64,000 nucleotides of DNA from an uncultured bacterium (lineage in GTDB: Bacteria > Actinomycetota > Coriobacteriia > Coriobacteriales > Coriobacteriaceae), in assembly GCA_905215385.1 (NCBI GenBank), contig CAJMPY010000006.1, positions 33,529 to 97,528 of the forward strand, in the 5' to 3' direction. Under the pieces are notes generated by a model. That model made no database searches, was not told the DNA's origin, and saw only the letters and a list, made by a program, of their open reading frames with translations. Of the stretch, positions 37,502 through 46,508 are shown piece after piece (the stretch's first letter is position 1; every line of letters starts with the position of its first letter). A program made the position numbers and the translations under genes.

Positions 37502-38551
37502 ATGGACGTAACGTTCTCAACCTTCCTCGGCCAACTTGTGTCGAACCCAGTCCTTGCCGTCACCGTGATCCTCGCACTCGGCGCCATCTTCGTCAACGGA
37601 TGGACCGACGCGCCCAACGCCATCGCGACCTGCGTCACCACGCGTTGTATGCCCGCCCGCACCGCCATTCTCATGAGTGCCGCATTCAACTTCTTGGGCG
37701 TGCTCATCATGACGCACTTTAACGCGAGCGTCGCCAACACCATCTCCCATATTGTCGACTTTGGCGGAAACAGCACCATGGCGCTCGCCTGTCTGTGCGC
37801 GGCGCTGTTCTCCATCGTCGTCTACGGCGCCACAGCGTCGCGTTTTGGCATCCCCACCTCGCAAAGCCACAGCCTTATCGCCGGCCTGACCGGTGCCGCC
37901 ATCGCCCTCGGCGGTGCGAGCAGCGTCAACGTCCACGAGTGGATGAAGGTCATCTACGGCCTGGCGCTCTCCATCGGTCTGGGCTTTGTCATGGGCTGGG
38001 TCCTGTGCAAGCTCGTCTCGATTCTTTTCGCCGCCGCCAACAGGCGACGTGCCAATGTCTTCTTTAAATACGCTCAGATCGCGAGCGCTGCGGCCATGAG
38101 CTTTATGCACGGCGCGCAGGATGGACAGAAGTTCATCGGCGTGCTCTTTTTAGGCGTGGCCTTTGCCAGCGGCCAGACGAGCGTCGGCGATGCCGGCATC
38201 CCCATCTGGATTATGCTGCTATGCTCGGCCACCATGGGCATCGGCACCAGCGTGGGCGGCGAGCGCATCATCAAGTCCGTTGGCCAGAGCATGGTCAAGC
38301 TCGAAAAGTACCAGGGCTTCTCCGCCGACCTGGCGGGCGCCGCGAACCTGCTGCTTGCCACCCTTACCGGCATCCCCGTGTCCTCCACGCACATCAAGAC
38401 CTGCGCCATCATGGGCGTCGGTGCCGTCAAACGCCTCTCGGCCATCAACTTCGGCGTCGTCAAGGACATGATGTTCACCTGGTTCTTCACCTTCCCCGCC
38501 TGCGGACTCATCAGCTTTGTCATGGCCAAGCTGTTCATGATGTTCCTCTAG
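37502..38551 (+). CDS. pit: Inorganic phosphate transporter (PiT family)
   Basis: 349 residues. Two PiT signatures: near the N-terminus GAIFVNGWTDAPNAIATCVT, and in the second half SFMHGAQDGQKFIGVLFLGV. About ten transmembrane helices. PiT carriers move metal phosphate with protons at low affinity. The DUF47 accessory gene follows 67 bp downstream on the same strand, the usual pairing. Confidence 0.93.
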   Translation: MDVTFSTFLGQLVSNPVLAVTVILALGAIFVNGWTDAPNAIATCVTTRCMPARTAILMSAAFNFLGVLIMTHFNASVANTISHIVDFGGNSTMALACLCAALFSIVVYGATASRFGIPTSQSHSLIAGLTGAAIALGGASSVNVHEWMKVIYGLALSIGLGFVMGWVLCKLVSILFAAANRRRANVFFKYAQIASAAAMSFMHGAQDGQKFIGVLFLGVAFASGQTSVGDAGIPIWIMLLCSATMGIGTSVGGERIIKSVGQSMVKLEKYQGFSADLAGAANLLLATLTGIPVSSTHIKTCAIMGVGAVKRLSAINFGVVKDMMFTWFFTFPACGLISFVMAKLFMMFL

Positions 38552-38618
38552 CCACACCGAGCGTCCATCCGGACCGCAAAACTTCGCCCACCCGTCTTCG
38601 CCTCGAAAGGACCCACTC

Positions 38619-39242
38619 ATGGCAAAGAAACCCGATTCATTCTACTTTGACAACTACGTCGCCTGCGCCGACCTTGCCGTCCAGGCCGCCGAGCTGCTTA
38701 CCAAGATTTTCGAGAACTTCGATCCCGCGAAGATTCACGATATGCTCGACAAGATGCACGCGATCGAGCATGCGGCCGACAAGAAGCACCATGAGCTTGA
38801 GGACGCCCTGCTCACGGCCTTTATCACCCCGCTTGAGCGCGAGGACCTGGATCTGATGAGCTGCTCGCTCGACACCGTGCTCGACCGTATCGAGGGCGTC
38901 GTGCAGCGCGTCTACTTCACCAACATCCAGAGCATCCATCCCGACGCCATCGTCATCGCCCACAAGGTGACCGACGCCTGCCGCGCCATGAAGGACCTGA
39001 TGGTCGAGCTGCCCAACTACCGCAAGTCCAAGACGCTGCGCGAGCTCGTCATCCAGATCAACACCATCGAGTCCGAGGCCGACGAGCTCTATATCAACGC
39101 CATGCGTAACCTGCACGTTAACGGCAAGGACCCGCTCGAGGTTATCGCCTGGCGTGACGTGTACGCCTTCCTGGAGTACTGCGCCGACTGCTGCGAGAAT
39201 GTGGCCGATGTCGTGGATTCGATTGTCATGAAGAACAGTTAA
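38619..39242 (+). CDS. DUF47 (PhoU-like) Pit accessory protein
   Basis: 207 residues (MAKKPDSFYFDNYVACADLA). An all-helical PhoU-like bundle with KMHAIEHAADKKHHELEDAL, FITPLEREDLDLMSCSLDTV and INTIESEADELYINAMRNLH, containing the acidic metal-binding repeats of the DUF47 family. These proteins lie beside Pit transporters and are thought to regulate them. GAAAGGACC is the ribosome site. Confidence 0.9.
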   Translation: MAKKPDSFYFDNYVACADLAVQAAELLTKIFENFDPAKIHDMLDKMHAIEHAADKKHHELEDALLTAFITPLEREDLDLMSCSLDTVLDRIEGVVQRVYFTNIQSIHPDAIVIAHKVTDACRAMKDLMVELPNYRKSKTLRELVIQINTIESEADELYINAMRNLHVNGKDPLEVIAWRDVYAFLEYCADCCENVADVVDSIVMKNS

Positions 39243-39248
39243 TTGGGG

Positions 39249-39354
39249 GTACGTGTCCCGGCGGCGAAGGGCCGGCCACGGTTTGCTTTCTCACTCCGGC
39301 TGCTTTGCAGAGTCGTTCGAAAGTAAACCGTGGCCGGCCCTTCGCCTTACGTAC
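39249..39354. repeat. Long inverted repeat with 20-bp perfect arms
   Basis: CGAAGGGCCGGCCACGGTTT (39265-39284) faces its exact complement at 39325-39344. Outside them are GTACGT (39249-39254) and ACGTAC (39349-39354), and inside CTTTC/GAAAG. It lies just after the DUF47 stop, and no frame crosses it. It may be a terminator-sized REP/MITE-like element. Confidence 0.8.
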
Positions 39355-39525
39355 CACCATTGGGAACTTTGGCTGATAGATTTAGCGCGATGGGGGTTTG
39401 GCTGAAGGGACCTATGGTACCCGTTCGGACACTTTGGCCCTTGATGAGCGTTTGGCTGATTGCTGCTTTGGGTACTCTTTGGGTTACTTTTGGTTTGTTT
39501 GATTTTTAATTTTAGGAGGGCTTGT
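39355..39525. other. Non-coding G/T-skewed leader of the nitroreductase gene
   Basis: With the preceding inverted repeat this makes a 283-bp gene-free interval. The plus strand is strongly G+T-rich here. TTTGGCTGA occurs three times (39368, 39397, 39451). No promoter match is convincing; TTTTAGGAGGGC before the next ATG is the ribosome site. Confidence 0.55.
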
Positions 39526-40056
39526 ATGTCTTATTTGGATCTGGCTCGGTCTCGGTATTCTTGTCGCGAGTTTGAGAATCGTTCTGTTGAGCAAACTGTT
39601 GTGGATGCCATTGTTGAGGCTGGGCGTATTGCTCCTTCTGCTTGTAATAATCATCCAGCCCGTGTGATGGTGCTGGATACGCCTGAGCTGTTGGAGAAGG
39701 CTGCTGCTTGTCAGCCTCGGTTTGCTCGTGATGGGTCCATCTTTGGGGCTCCGCTTGTCTTCCTTATTTGCAGCGTTACCGGCGACGCTTGGGTTCGCCC
39801 CTATGACCAGATGAACTCGAGTGCCATCGACACCTCGATTGTTTGCGATCAGATGATGATGGAGGCCGAGGAGCAAGGTCTGGGAACGTGCTGGGTATGC
39901 CATTTTAAGCCCGAGCTAGCCCGCGAGCAGTTCAACCTGCCCGAGGGTGTCTATCCCTATCACATGCTCGTCTGTGGCTATCCTGCCGACCACATCGCAG
40001 ACCCCGAGCATCGCGAGGCCCGCACCATTCCCCTCTCCGACTTCCTCCTCAAGTAG
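39526..40056 (+). CDS. Nitroreductase family protein
   Basis: 176 residues from ATG 39526, with AGGAGGG 7 bp upstream. N-terminal FMN-binding pattern LARSRYSCREFENRSVEQTV, then GRIAPSACNNHPARVMVLDT, and C-terminal 'EEQGLGTCWVCHF' and 'VCGYPAD', as in small FMN/NAD(P)H nitroreductases. The first ~80 codons end mostly in T or G (TCT, GTT, GCT), while later codons end in C like the rest of the genome, a sudden change near 39770. Substrate unknown. Confidence 0.88.
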   Translation: MSYLDLARSRYSCREFENRSVEQTVVDAIVEAGRIAPSACNNHPARVMVLDTPELLEKAAACQPRFARDGSIFGAPLVFLICSVTGDAWVRPYDQMNSSAIDTSIVCDQMMMEAEEQGLGTCWVCHFKPELAREQFNLPEGVYPYHMLVCGYPADHIADPEHREARTIPLSDFLLK

Positions 40057-40104
40057 ATTTTTGGGACATGCCTTAAAACCTACCCTTGACCGCTCACCCG
40101 TTCG

Positions 40105-40142
40105 CCGAGTTCTGCGCCACTATGTGCAGGGCTCGGTTTTTT
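40105..40142 (+). terminator. Terminator after the nitroreductase gene
   Basis: CCGAG..CTGC and GCAG..CTCGG form a stem with a 10-nt loop, followed by TTTTTT on the plus strand. Confidence 0.8.
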
Positions 40143-40170
40143 ATGTTACGCACCCCGGCACAGTCATAAA

Positions 40171-40197
40171 AAAGGACCCGCAAGCTGCGGGTCCTTT
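40171..40197 (-). terminator. Terminator of the sepF-yggT-divIVA transcript
   Basis: Perfect 12-bp stem AAAGGACCCGCA/TGCGGGTCCTTT with a 3-nt loop. On the minus strand it runs into TTTTTT. It lies 27 bp after the divIVA stop. Confidence 0.88.
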
Positions 40198-40223
40198 CTA
40201 GGCACTAAATTGTAGGCCGAATG

Positions 40224-40901
40224 TTAGTCCAGGTCGTCGGCAGCAAAGTTGTCGATCGGGGCAAAGGGATCGGCCACGGGGACAACCGGATCGGCGACGG
40301 GCAGCGGCTCGGCGGCGGGAACGGTCACCGCGGGAGAAGCGGCAGAACCGACCGGCGTGGAGGCCATGAGGTCGGCCGGGAAGGAGTTCTGGGCGTCGTC
40401 CATAAAGTGCTGGATGAGCTTGAGATACTCGGCCTTGAACTCCTCGCGGGAAGCCTTCAGACGGTCGATTTCCTCGAGCTCGGCCTGCTTCTCGGTCAGA
40501 GCCTGGCGGATAACCTCGCGTGCCTTAGCGTCAGCCTCGTTGCGGATACGCTCAGCGTTCTCGTTGGCATCGTTGACGATGGTCTCAGCGGTCTGCTGGG
40601 CAGCGATCAGGGCAGCGGAAATCTGGCGCTCCTGAGCGGAGAAGTCAGGGGCGGGAGCAGCCACGGGGGCGGCAGGAACGGCTTGGGCGGTGGCATCCTG
40701 AGCCTGGGCAAGCTGAGCCTGCGCATCGGCAAGCTGCTGCTCGGTAGCAGTCAGGCGACCCTTAAGGTCGACGATCTTAGCGAGCATAGCGTCAACCTCG
40801 GAGGACAGCGTCTCCAAGAAGACGTCGACCTCGGCGGGATCGTAGCCACGCTTGGCCTCAGAGAAAGTCTGAGCCTGGATGTCTGCAGGGGTAATAGCCA
40901 T
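40224..40901 (-). CDS. divIVA: DivIVA-domain cell division/polarity protein
   Basis: 225 residues. The N-terminal DivIVA motif reads MAITPADIQAQTFSEAKRGY then DPAEVDVFLETLSSEVD, the membrane-binding crossed loop. Coiled coil spans about 35-70 and 95-165. The C-terminus is Pro/Ala-rich and acidic. DivIVA/Wag31 proteins mark negatively curved membrane at poles and septa. It is the last gene of sepF-yggT-divIVA, as in other actinobacteria. Confidence 0.9.
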   Translation of the reverse strand: MAITPADIQAQTFSEAKRGYDPAEVDVFLETLSSEVDAMLAKIVDLKGRLTATEQQLADAQAQLAQAQDATAQAVPAAPVAAPAPDFSAQERQISAALIAAQQTAETIVNDANENAERIRNEADAKAREVIRQALTEKQAELEEIDRLKASREEFKAEYLKLIQHFMDDAQNSFPADLMASTPVGSAASPAVTVPAAEPLPVADPVVPVADPFAPIDNFAADDLD

Positions 40902-40962
40902 AACAAGTCTCCTTTTTCATCGCCTCGGCGCTACACGCCCGACGTAAGTTACTAAGTCAGTT

Positions 40963-41244
40963 CTATACGAGTATACCTATAAGAAGCTGCAGAACCAGCC
41001 TCTGCACCAACTGCAACGCAATAATCGCAACGACCGGCGAAAAATCGATACCGCCCATCGGCGGGATGAAACGACGGAACAGGTTGAGCCACGGACCGCA
41101 CACGCTATCGAGCACCGCAGCAATATCCTGAAGCAAACCACCCTGCTTCATGGGAATCCACGTCATAAAGCAGTAGACGACAATGAGCGTGGAATAGAAG
41201 TTGAACAGCGTGTTGACCAGCTGGACGATAGTGTAGATGTTGAT
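40963..41244 (-). CDS. yggT: YggT family membrane protein (unusual start)
   Basis: Two transmembrane helices with the YggT pattern: INIYTIVQLVNTLFNFYSTL, then FMTWIP, LDSVCGPWLNLFRRFIPPMG and ALQLVQRLVLQLLIG. The frame extends past the first ATG (41166, 67 residues) into well-conserved N-terminal sequence. No ATG, GTG or TTG exists there before the in-frame stop. GAGGAG sits 6 bp before ATC (41244), so a non-standard ATC start (93 residues; ATT at 41250 is the alternative) is proposed. YggT/YlmG proteins affect division and membrane shape. Confidence 0.75.
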   Translation of the reverse strand: MNIYTIVQLVNTLFNFYSTLIVVYCFMTWIPMKQGGLLQDIAAVLDSVCGPWLNLFRRFIPPMGGIDFSPVVAIIALQLVQRLVLQLLIGILV

Positions 41245-41265
41245 GGGAATCTCCTCGTCTTGTCT

Positions 41266-41988
41266 TTACTTAAGGTAGCCGTCGGCACGAAGCTTCTTGA
41301 GATCGGAATCTTTGACCTCGCAGCCGGCGGGCAGCACCATGAACACGCGGTCGCCCACCTCCTTGACCGTGGCACCCAGACCGCAGGCAAAGCCGTAAGA
41401 GAAGTCCAAGACGCGCTTAGCAACTTCGGTGCGTACGCCCACAAAAATCAGTGCGACAGGCTGCTTGGTGCGAACGCGGCGCACCACGGTCTCCACGTCG
41501 TCATAGCTCTCGGGGCGCAGGACATAGGCCGGCAGCTGCGGCGTGGCGTTGATGATATTGCTCGCATAGGCCGAGGCATCACTCGGTGCAGGCGCGGGCG
41601 CAGCGGCGGCACGGGCGCGGGTGTTCTCGGCGTAGCTCGACGGCGTGTCATAGGCACCAGGACGATAACCGCTCGCAACACTGTCCTGCGAGCGCGAAGG
41701 CGGGTTATACGTCGTGGCATGGCGGGAGTCATCGCCGACCAGCTGACCGGAGCGCGTATACACGGCAACCGACTCAGCTTCACCGCGGCGCGTCTGACCA
41801 AGCAGGCCGTTGCTCGGCTCGTCTTGGGTGTAGAAGCCCTCGCCCGAAGCACCGCCGTAGCCGTTGCCCTGATAACTATCGTCATAGCCGTCATCGTAGC
41901 CGTAGTCGTCGTCCTGGCCATAACCCTGGTCGTAACCCTGCTGGCCGCCCAGGTGCATCTTATTTTTAATCTCGTCAAGGAAGCCCAT
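41266..41988 (-). CDS. sepF: Cell division protein SepF
   Basis: 240 residues from ATG 41988 (MGFLDEIKNKMHLGGQQGYD). The N-terminal amphipathic helix would bind the membrane. Residues 20-130 are a low-complexity Gly/Tyr/Asp/Gln-rich linker. The SepF domain occupies about 150-238 (VLRPESYDDVETVVRRVRTK, then QPVALIFVGVR and DRVFMVLPAGCEV). SepF anchors FtsZ to the membrane in bacteria without FtsA, fitting the lack of ftsA here. Confidence 0.92.
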   Translation of the reverse strand: MGFLDEIKNKMHLGGQQGYDQGYGQDDDYGYDDGYDDSYQGNGYGGASGEGFYTQDEPSNGLLGQTRRGEAESVAVYTRSGQLVGDDSRHATTYNPPSRSQDSVASGYRPGAYDTPSSYAENTRARAAAAPAPAPSDASAYASNIINATPQLPAYVLRPESYDDVETVVRRVRTKQPVALIFVGVRTEVAKRVLDFSYGFACGLGATVKEVGDRVFMVLPAGCEVKDSDLKKLRADGYLK

Positions 41989-42048
41989 GGTTGTGTCCTC
42001 TCGCGGTTTAGTGCAGGCGCCCCGATAATCAGTGCGCACTTCAGAGCC

Positions 42049-42786
42049 TTATTTTACTGCAAACTCCGGGCTAAATACTACCCTGCCCAGGCGAACGAGC
42101 GTAGAGCCCTCCTCAAGGGCAGGCTCAAAGTCCTCGCTCATGCCGCAGGAAAGCTCAGGCAGGTTCAAATCGGGATGCGCAGCCTCCAGCTCATCCCTCA
42201 GCTCACGAAGCCCCGCAAAGGTGCGGCGTGCCACATCCTTATTCCCCCGGGGCGCCATAGTCATAAGCCCCTGTACGCAAATTCCCTCAAGTTCCGCAAG
42301 CTCACCCGCGGCGGCGCGAATCTCATCGGGCGAAAAGCCTCCCTTCGACTCCTCACCACTCACATTGACCTCGATGAGCACACGCTGGGGGCCAGCGAGC
42401 TCGCCTGCCTCAATCTTGCGGACAGCACGGCTCGAGATCGCCTGTGCCAGATGCAGCGAACCCACCGAGTGAATCAGCTCGGCTGAGCCCAGCACCGCAT
42501 TGATCTTATTGGTCTGCAGGTTGCCGATCATATCGAAGCGCACCTCGGGCAGCTCCGGATGCTCCGCCAGACCCGTGAGCTTGCGAACCAGCTCCTGCGG
42601 GCGGTTCTCGGCAAAATGGCGATACCCCGCCTGGATGGCAGCAACAGTCTCATCGACACCAACGGTCTTGGACACGGCAATGAGGCGCGCGGCGTCGTGG
42701 GGGCGGCCCGCGCGATCGAGCGCCGCATAAAAACGTTCCAGAATCTGCTCGCGGCGAGCGCGCATCAAATCCAAATAGTTATCCAT
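42049..42786 (-). CDS. YggS-type PLP homeostasis protein
   Basis: 245 residues from ATG 42786 (MDNYLDLMRARREQILERFY). Fold type III PLP protein: AARLIAVSKTV carries the PLP lysine (Lys40), GNLQTNKI follows, then EVNVSGEESKGGF, CVQGLMTM and LSCGMSEDFEPAL near the phosphate site. These proteins keep PLP and amino-acid pools in balance. The position before sepF is standard (ylmE). Confidence 0.92.
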   Translation of the reverse strand: MDNYLDLMRARREQILERFYAALDRAGRPHDAARLIAVSKTVGVDETVAAIQAGYRHFAENRPQELVRKLTGLAEHPELPEVRFDMIGNLQTNKINAVLGSAELIHSVGSLHLAQAISSRAVRKIEAGELAGPQRVLIEVNVSGEESKGGFSPDEIRAAAGELAELEGICVQGLMTMAPRGNKDVARRTFAGLRELRDELEAAHPDLNLPELSCGMSEDFEPALEEGSTLVRLGRVVFSPEFAVK

Positions 42787-42836
42787 TGCCAATCGCCTCC
42801 GCTGACAGCCAAACAAGTAGTCCCATGCTAACGCAA

Positions 42837-42868
42837 GAGCGCGGCCCCGCATGTGCAAGGCCGCGCTC
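42837..42868 (-). terminator. Hairpin after phoU
   Basis: 10-bp stem GAGCGCGGCC/GGCCGCGCTC with a 12-nt loop, 38 bp after the phoU stop. The T tract is short (TTG), so termination may be partial. Confidence 0.65.
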
Positions 42869-42905
42869 ACTTAGGTATTTACAATCTTTCGACGAACGGG
42901 GCTAG

Positions 42906-43763
42906 TTACTCCTCGTCGTCCTCGCCATCGTCCTCGTCCTCAAGATGATCGAGCAGGTAGCGAAGACCCTCGCTGAGCTCGTTGGCGGGCACCTTGGCAA
43001 CGTAGTGCGCGTCGACGGCGGGCCTCATGATAACACCCTCGCCCGAAGGCACGCGCATGCTCTCGAGCTCATCCTCGTCCACACGGGCGATATCGCCGGC
43101 GTTCATGCGCTGACCAGTCAACAGGAAGGTCAGACGGCAAGCGGCATCGATGGAAATCGAAGCGATGCGATCGAGATAGCGCGAAACCATGATGGCGCGG
43201 CGCAGGTCGTCATAGTTGCCGTCGTCGTCCATAAAGTCGCCCGTATCCATACGGTTAAAGGTGCGGAAGAACTTCTCGTAGGCGGCGTGCACTGGCTCGT
43301 CCTCGACGGCCAGGTTGCAGATGATGGACATGTCATTGGTAACGAGCGCAGAAAGCGAAGAGCCCAGCACCTGGTAAACAGCTTCGGCCTCGGCCTCAAC
43401 CGTACCGACGAGCTCCTGGGGCAGCGAGATGTCGGCCTTGACCATGTGACGCGTGGCGCGGCAGATCTGGCGAACCTTATCGGTCATGCGCTGCAGGTTA
43501 AAGTCGACGTAGATAATCGTCTGCAGCAAGCGGAAGTCGGAGGCGACCGGCGACTGCGTGGCGATCAGGTTGTAGCACACGGCCTCCAAGTTGGCGCAGC
43601 GCGCGTCAATCGAAAGCGTGCGCTTCTTGGTCTTGGTGGCGAGCTTGCGGTCGTCGGTCACATAGGCCTTAACGGCATCGTGGAGGGCCAGATCGACGGC
43701 CTCGTAGATGCTCAGCATCTCGTGGCGGGCCTCGATGAGCTGACGGGAAAACAGTTTACGCAT
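42906..43763 (-). CDS. phoU: Phosphate signalling protein PhoU
   Basis: 285 residues (MRKLFSRQLIEARHEMLSIY). Two PhoU helix bundles: first repeat with 'EAVCYNLIATQSPVASDFRL' and 'DFNLQRMTDKVRQICR', second with RAIMVSRYLDRIASISIDAA. The C-terminal 60 residues are an acidic tail longer than usual (DEDDGEDDEE). PhoU links the Pst transporter to the two-component response and limits phosphate uptake. Last gene of the pst operon. Confidence 0.92.
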   Translation of the reverse strand: MRKLFSRQLIEARHEMLSIYEAVDLALHDAVKAYVTDDRKLATKTKKRTLSIDARCANLEAVCYNLIATQSPVASDFRLLQTIIYVDFNLQRMTDKVRQICRATRHMVKADISLPQELVGTVEAEAEAVYQVLGSSLSALVTNDMSIICNLAVEDEPVHAAYEKFFRTFNRMDTGDFMDDDGNYDDLRRAIMVSRYLDRIASISIDAACRLTFLLTGQRMNAGDIARVDEDELESMRVPSGEGVIMRPAVDAHYVAKVPANELSEGLRYLLDHLEDEDDGEDDEE

Positions 43764-43855
43764 GGTTCACTCCAATCAGTTGGGTGCGGTCATGCCGCCC
43801 GCACAGTGAATACGCACCGGACCAGGTCCGATCGGCTTGGGACTAGTCGCACCGA

Positions 43856-44659
<804 letters not shown>

Positions 44660-44671
44660 GGGACTCCTTAA

Positions 44672-45577
44672 CTAGCGACGCTTGCGCGACAGGAAGCGCG
44701 CAAACAGGTTGAAGGCCAGAATGATCACCATCAGCAAGAGCGCGGTGCCATAGGCTGCGTTCATGTTGATGCCGTCGTTGGCAAGCAGGTACAGGTGAAC
44801 CGTCATGGGGCGGCCGGAATCGAGCGGCGAAATAGGTAGATTGATGGCCTGGCCCATGGTGTAGAGCACCACCGCGGTCTCGCCAATGGCACGGCCGATG
44901 GCGAGGACGATACCCGTGGCAATACGGCCAAAGGCAGAAGGAAGCACGATCTTGGAGACGACCTGCCACTTGGTGGCGCCCAGGCCGTACGCGCCCCAAC
45001 GGATATAGCGCGGCACGGCGCGAATGGCCTCCTCGGTGGTGCGCATGACGATGGGAAGCATCAAGAGCGCGAGCGCCAAAGCGGCCGAGACCATCGAAAG
45101 ACCCAAGCCCATGGCCTCGACAAACAAGGCGTAGCCAAACAGGCCCATAACGATGGAGGGCACCGAGGCCAAAGCGTCGGCAGCATAGCGAATGAGCTCG
45201 ACGACCTTACCCTGCTTGGCGTATTCGGCAAGATAGACGGCCGCCAGCACGGCAATCGGCGTGCAGATGAGCATGGCAAGCACCGTCACGTAGATGGTCG
45301 AGACGATCGTGGGCCAAATACCGCCTTCGGCGTTGACGCCCTGGGGCCAACCAAAGATAAAGTCAAGCGAGATATGCGGCAAGCCGTTGATGACCACGTA
45401 GGCGATAATGGCGACCAACACCAGCGTAGTGATATAGGCCGCAACGCGGAACACGCCGAGCATGAGTTTGTTGGACAGGTCCTTGTTGATGCGGCCCTTC
45501 TTGCCGTGGGAAAGGGCACGCTTGATGCGCTCGCGCGACGAGGTCGTATCGACCGTCGTGTCAACGGAATCGGACAT
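44672..45577 (-). CDS. pstA: Phosphate ABC transporter permease PstA
   Basis: 301 residues. A basic cytosolic N-terminus precedes six transmembrane helices. The permease EAA loop is EEAIRAVPRYIRWGAYGLGA, followed by TKWQVVSKIVLPSAFGRIAT and GRAIGETAVV, as in PstA. Forms the membrane channel with PstC. Confidence 0.94.
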   Translation of the reverse strand: MSDSVDTTVDTTSSRERIKRALSHGKKGRINKDLSNKLMLGVFRVAAYITTLVLVAIIAYVVINGLPHISLDFIFGWPQGVNAEGGIWPTIVSTIYVTVLAMLICTPIAVLAAVYLAEYAKQGKVVELIRYAADALASVPSIVMGLFGYALFVEAMGLGLSMVSAALALALLMLPIVMRTTEEAIRAVPRYIRWGAYGLGATKWQVVSKIVLPSAFGRIATGIVLAIGRAIGETAVVLYTMGQAINLPISPLDSGRPMTVHLYLLANDGINMNAAYGTALLLMVIILAFNLFARFLSRKRR

Positions 45578-45580
45578 AGC

Positions 45581-46507
45581 CTACCCCCTCTTCTTCTTGG
45601 AAATCAGACGGACAATGCCCACCAGCGCGGCGGAGATGATAAACAGGACCACACCCATGCCAAAGAGCGCCGAACGGTGCAAGCCCGAGGAGTAGCTCAT
45701 GTCGAGCGCAATCTGGCTCGTGAGCGTCGAGATGGGGCTCGCGATGCTATCGGGAATGACCGGAGCATTGCCCACGACCATGAGCACGGCCATGGTCTCG
45801 CCGATGGCGCGCCCCATGCCCAAAACGACGGCGTCCACAATGCCCAGCTTGGCGGCCGGCAGCACGACCTTGTAGATGGTCTGCCACTTGGTGGCGCCCA
45901 TGGCATAGGAAGCTTCGCGAATACCCATGGGAATGGAATTGAGGGCATCGATGGTGAGCGTGGTGATGGTAGGGACGATCATGATGGCAAGCACGAACCA
46001 CGCCGTCAGCGCACCAAAACCAAGACCACCGGTCAGTTGCGCGATAAACGGACGGATGATGATCATGCCAAAGAAGCCATAGATGATAGAAGGGATGCCG
46101 GCCAACAGGTCAACGGCAGGGCTGATGAGCTTGCGCACGCGCTTGCTGGCGATCTCGACCAGATACACGGCCGTGCCCACGCCTAGGGGCACACCCATGG
46201 CGAGCGCACCGACGGTCACCAGACCCGAGCCGGCAAGCAGCGACACGATGCCGTAGTGGCCCTCAGAGGGCGCCCACGTAAAGCTAAAGAAGTCCGCCAG
46301 ACCGATGTCGGTAAAGACGGGCAGCGCCGAGTACGTGGTAAAGACAAAAATCAGGATGACGGTAACAACCGCCAAGAACGCGCAGGCAAAGAAAATCCAC
46401 TGCAGCGCCTTCTCCTTGATATAGGTGCTACGCGATACGAGCGCCAGCTCGCGCTTCTTGGGCGTCTGAACATTCCGCTCAGTCTGGGAGTTTTCCTGTG
46501 CTTCCAT
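45581..46507 (-). CDS. pstC: Phosphate ABC transporter permease PstC
   Basis: 308 residues from ATG 46507, 1 bp after the pstS stop (a GTG at 46516 would overlap). Six transmembrane helices with SGLVTVGALAMGVPLGVGTA, IPSIIYGFFGMIIIRPF, ASYAMGATKWQTIYKVVLPA and GRAIGETMAVLMV. Partners PstA. Confidence 0.94.
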   Translation of the reverse strand: MEAQENSQTERNVQTPKKRELALVSRSTYIKEKALQWIFFACAFLAVVTVILIFVFTTYSALPVFTDIGLADFFSFTWAPSEGHYGIVSLLAGSGLVTVGALAMGVPLGVGTAVYLVEIASKRVRKLISPAVDLLAGIPSIIYGFFGMIIIRPFIAQLTGGLGFGALTAWFVLAIMIVPTITTLTIDALNSIPMGIREASYAMGATKWQTIYKVVLPAAKLGIVDAVVLGMGRAIGETMAVLMVVGNAPVIPDSIASPISTLTSQIALDMSYSSGLHRSALFGMGVVLFIISAALVGIVRLISKKKRG

Positions 46508-46508
46508 G

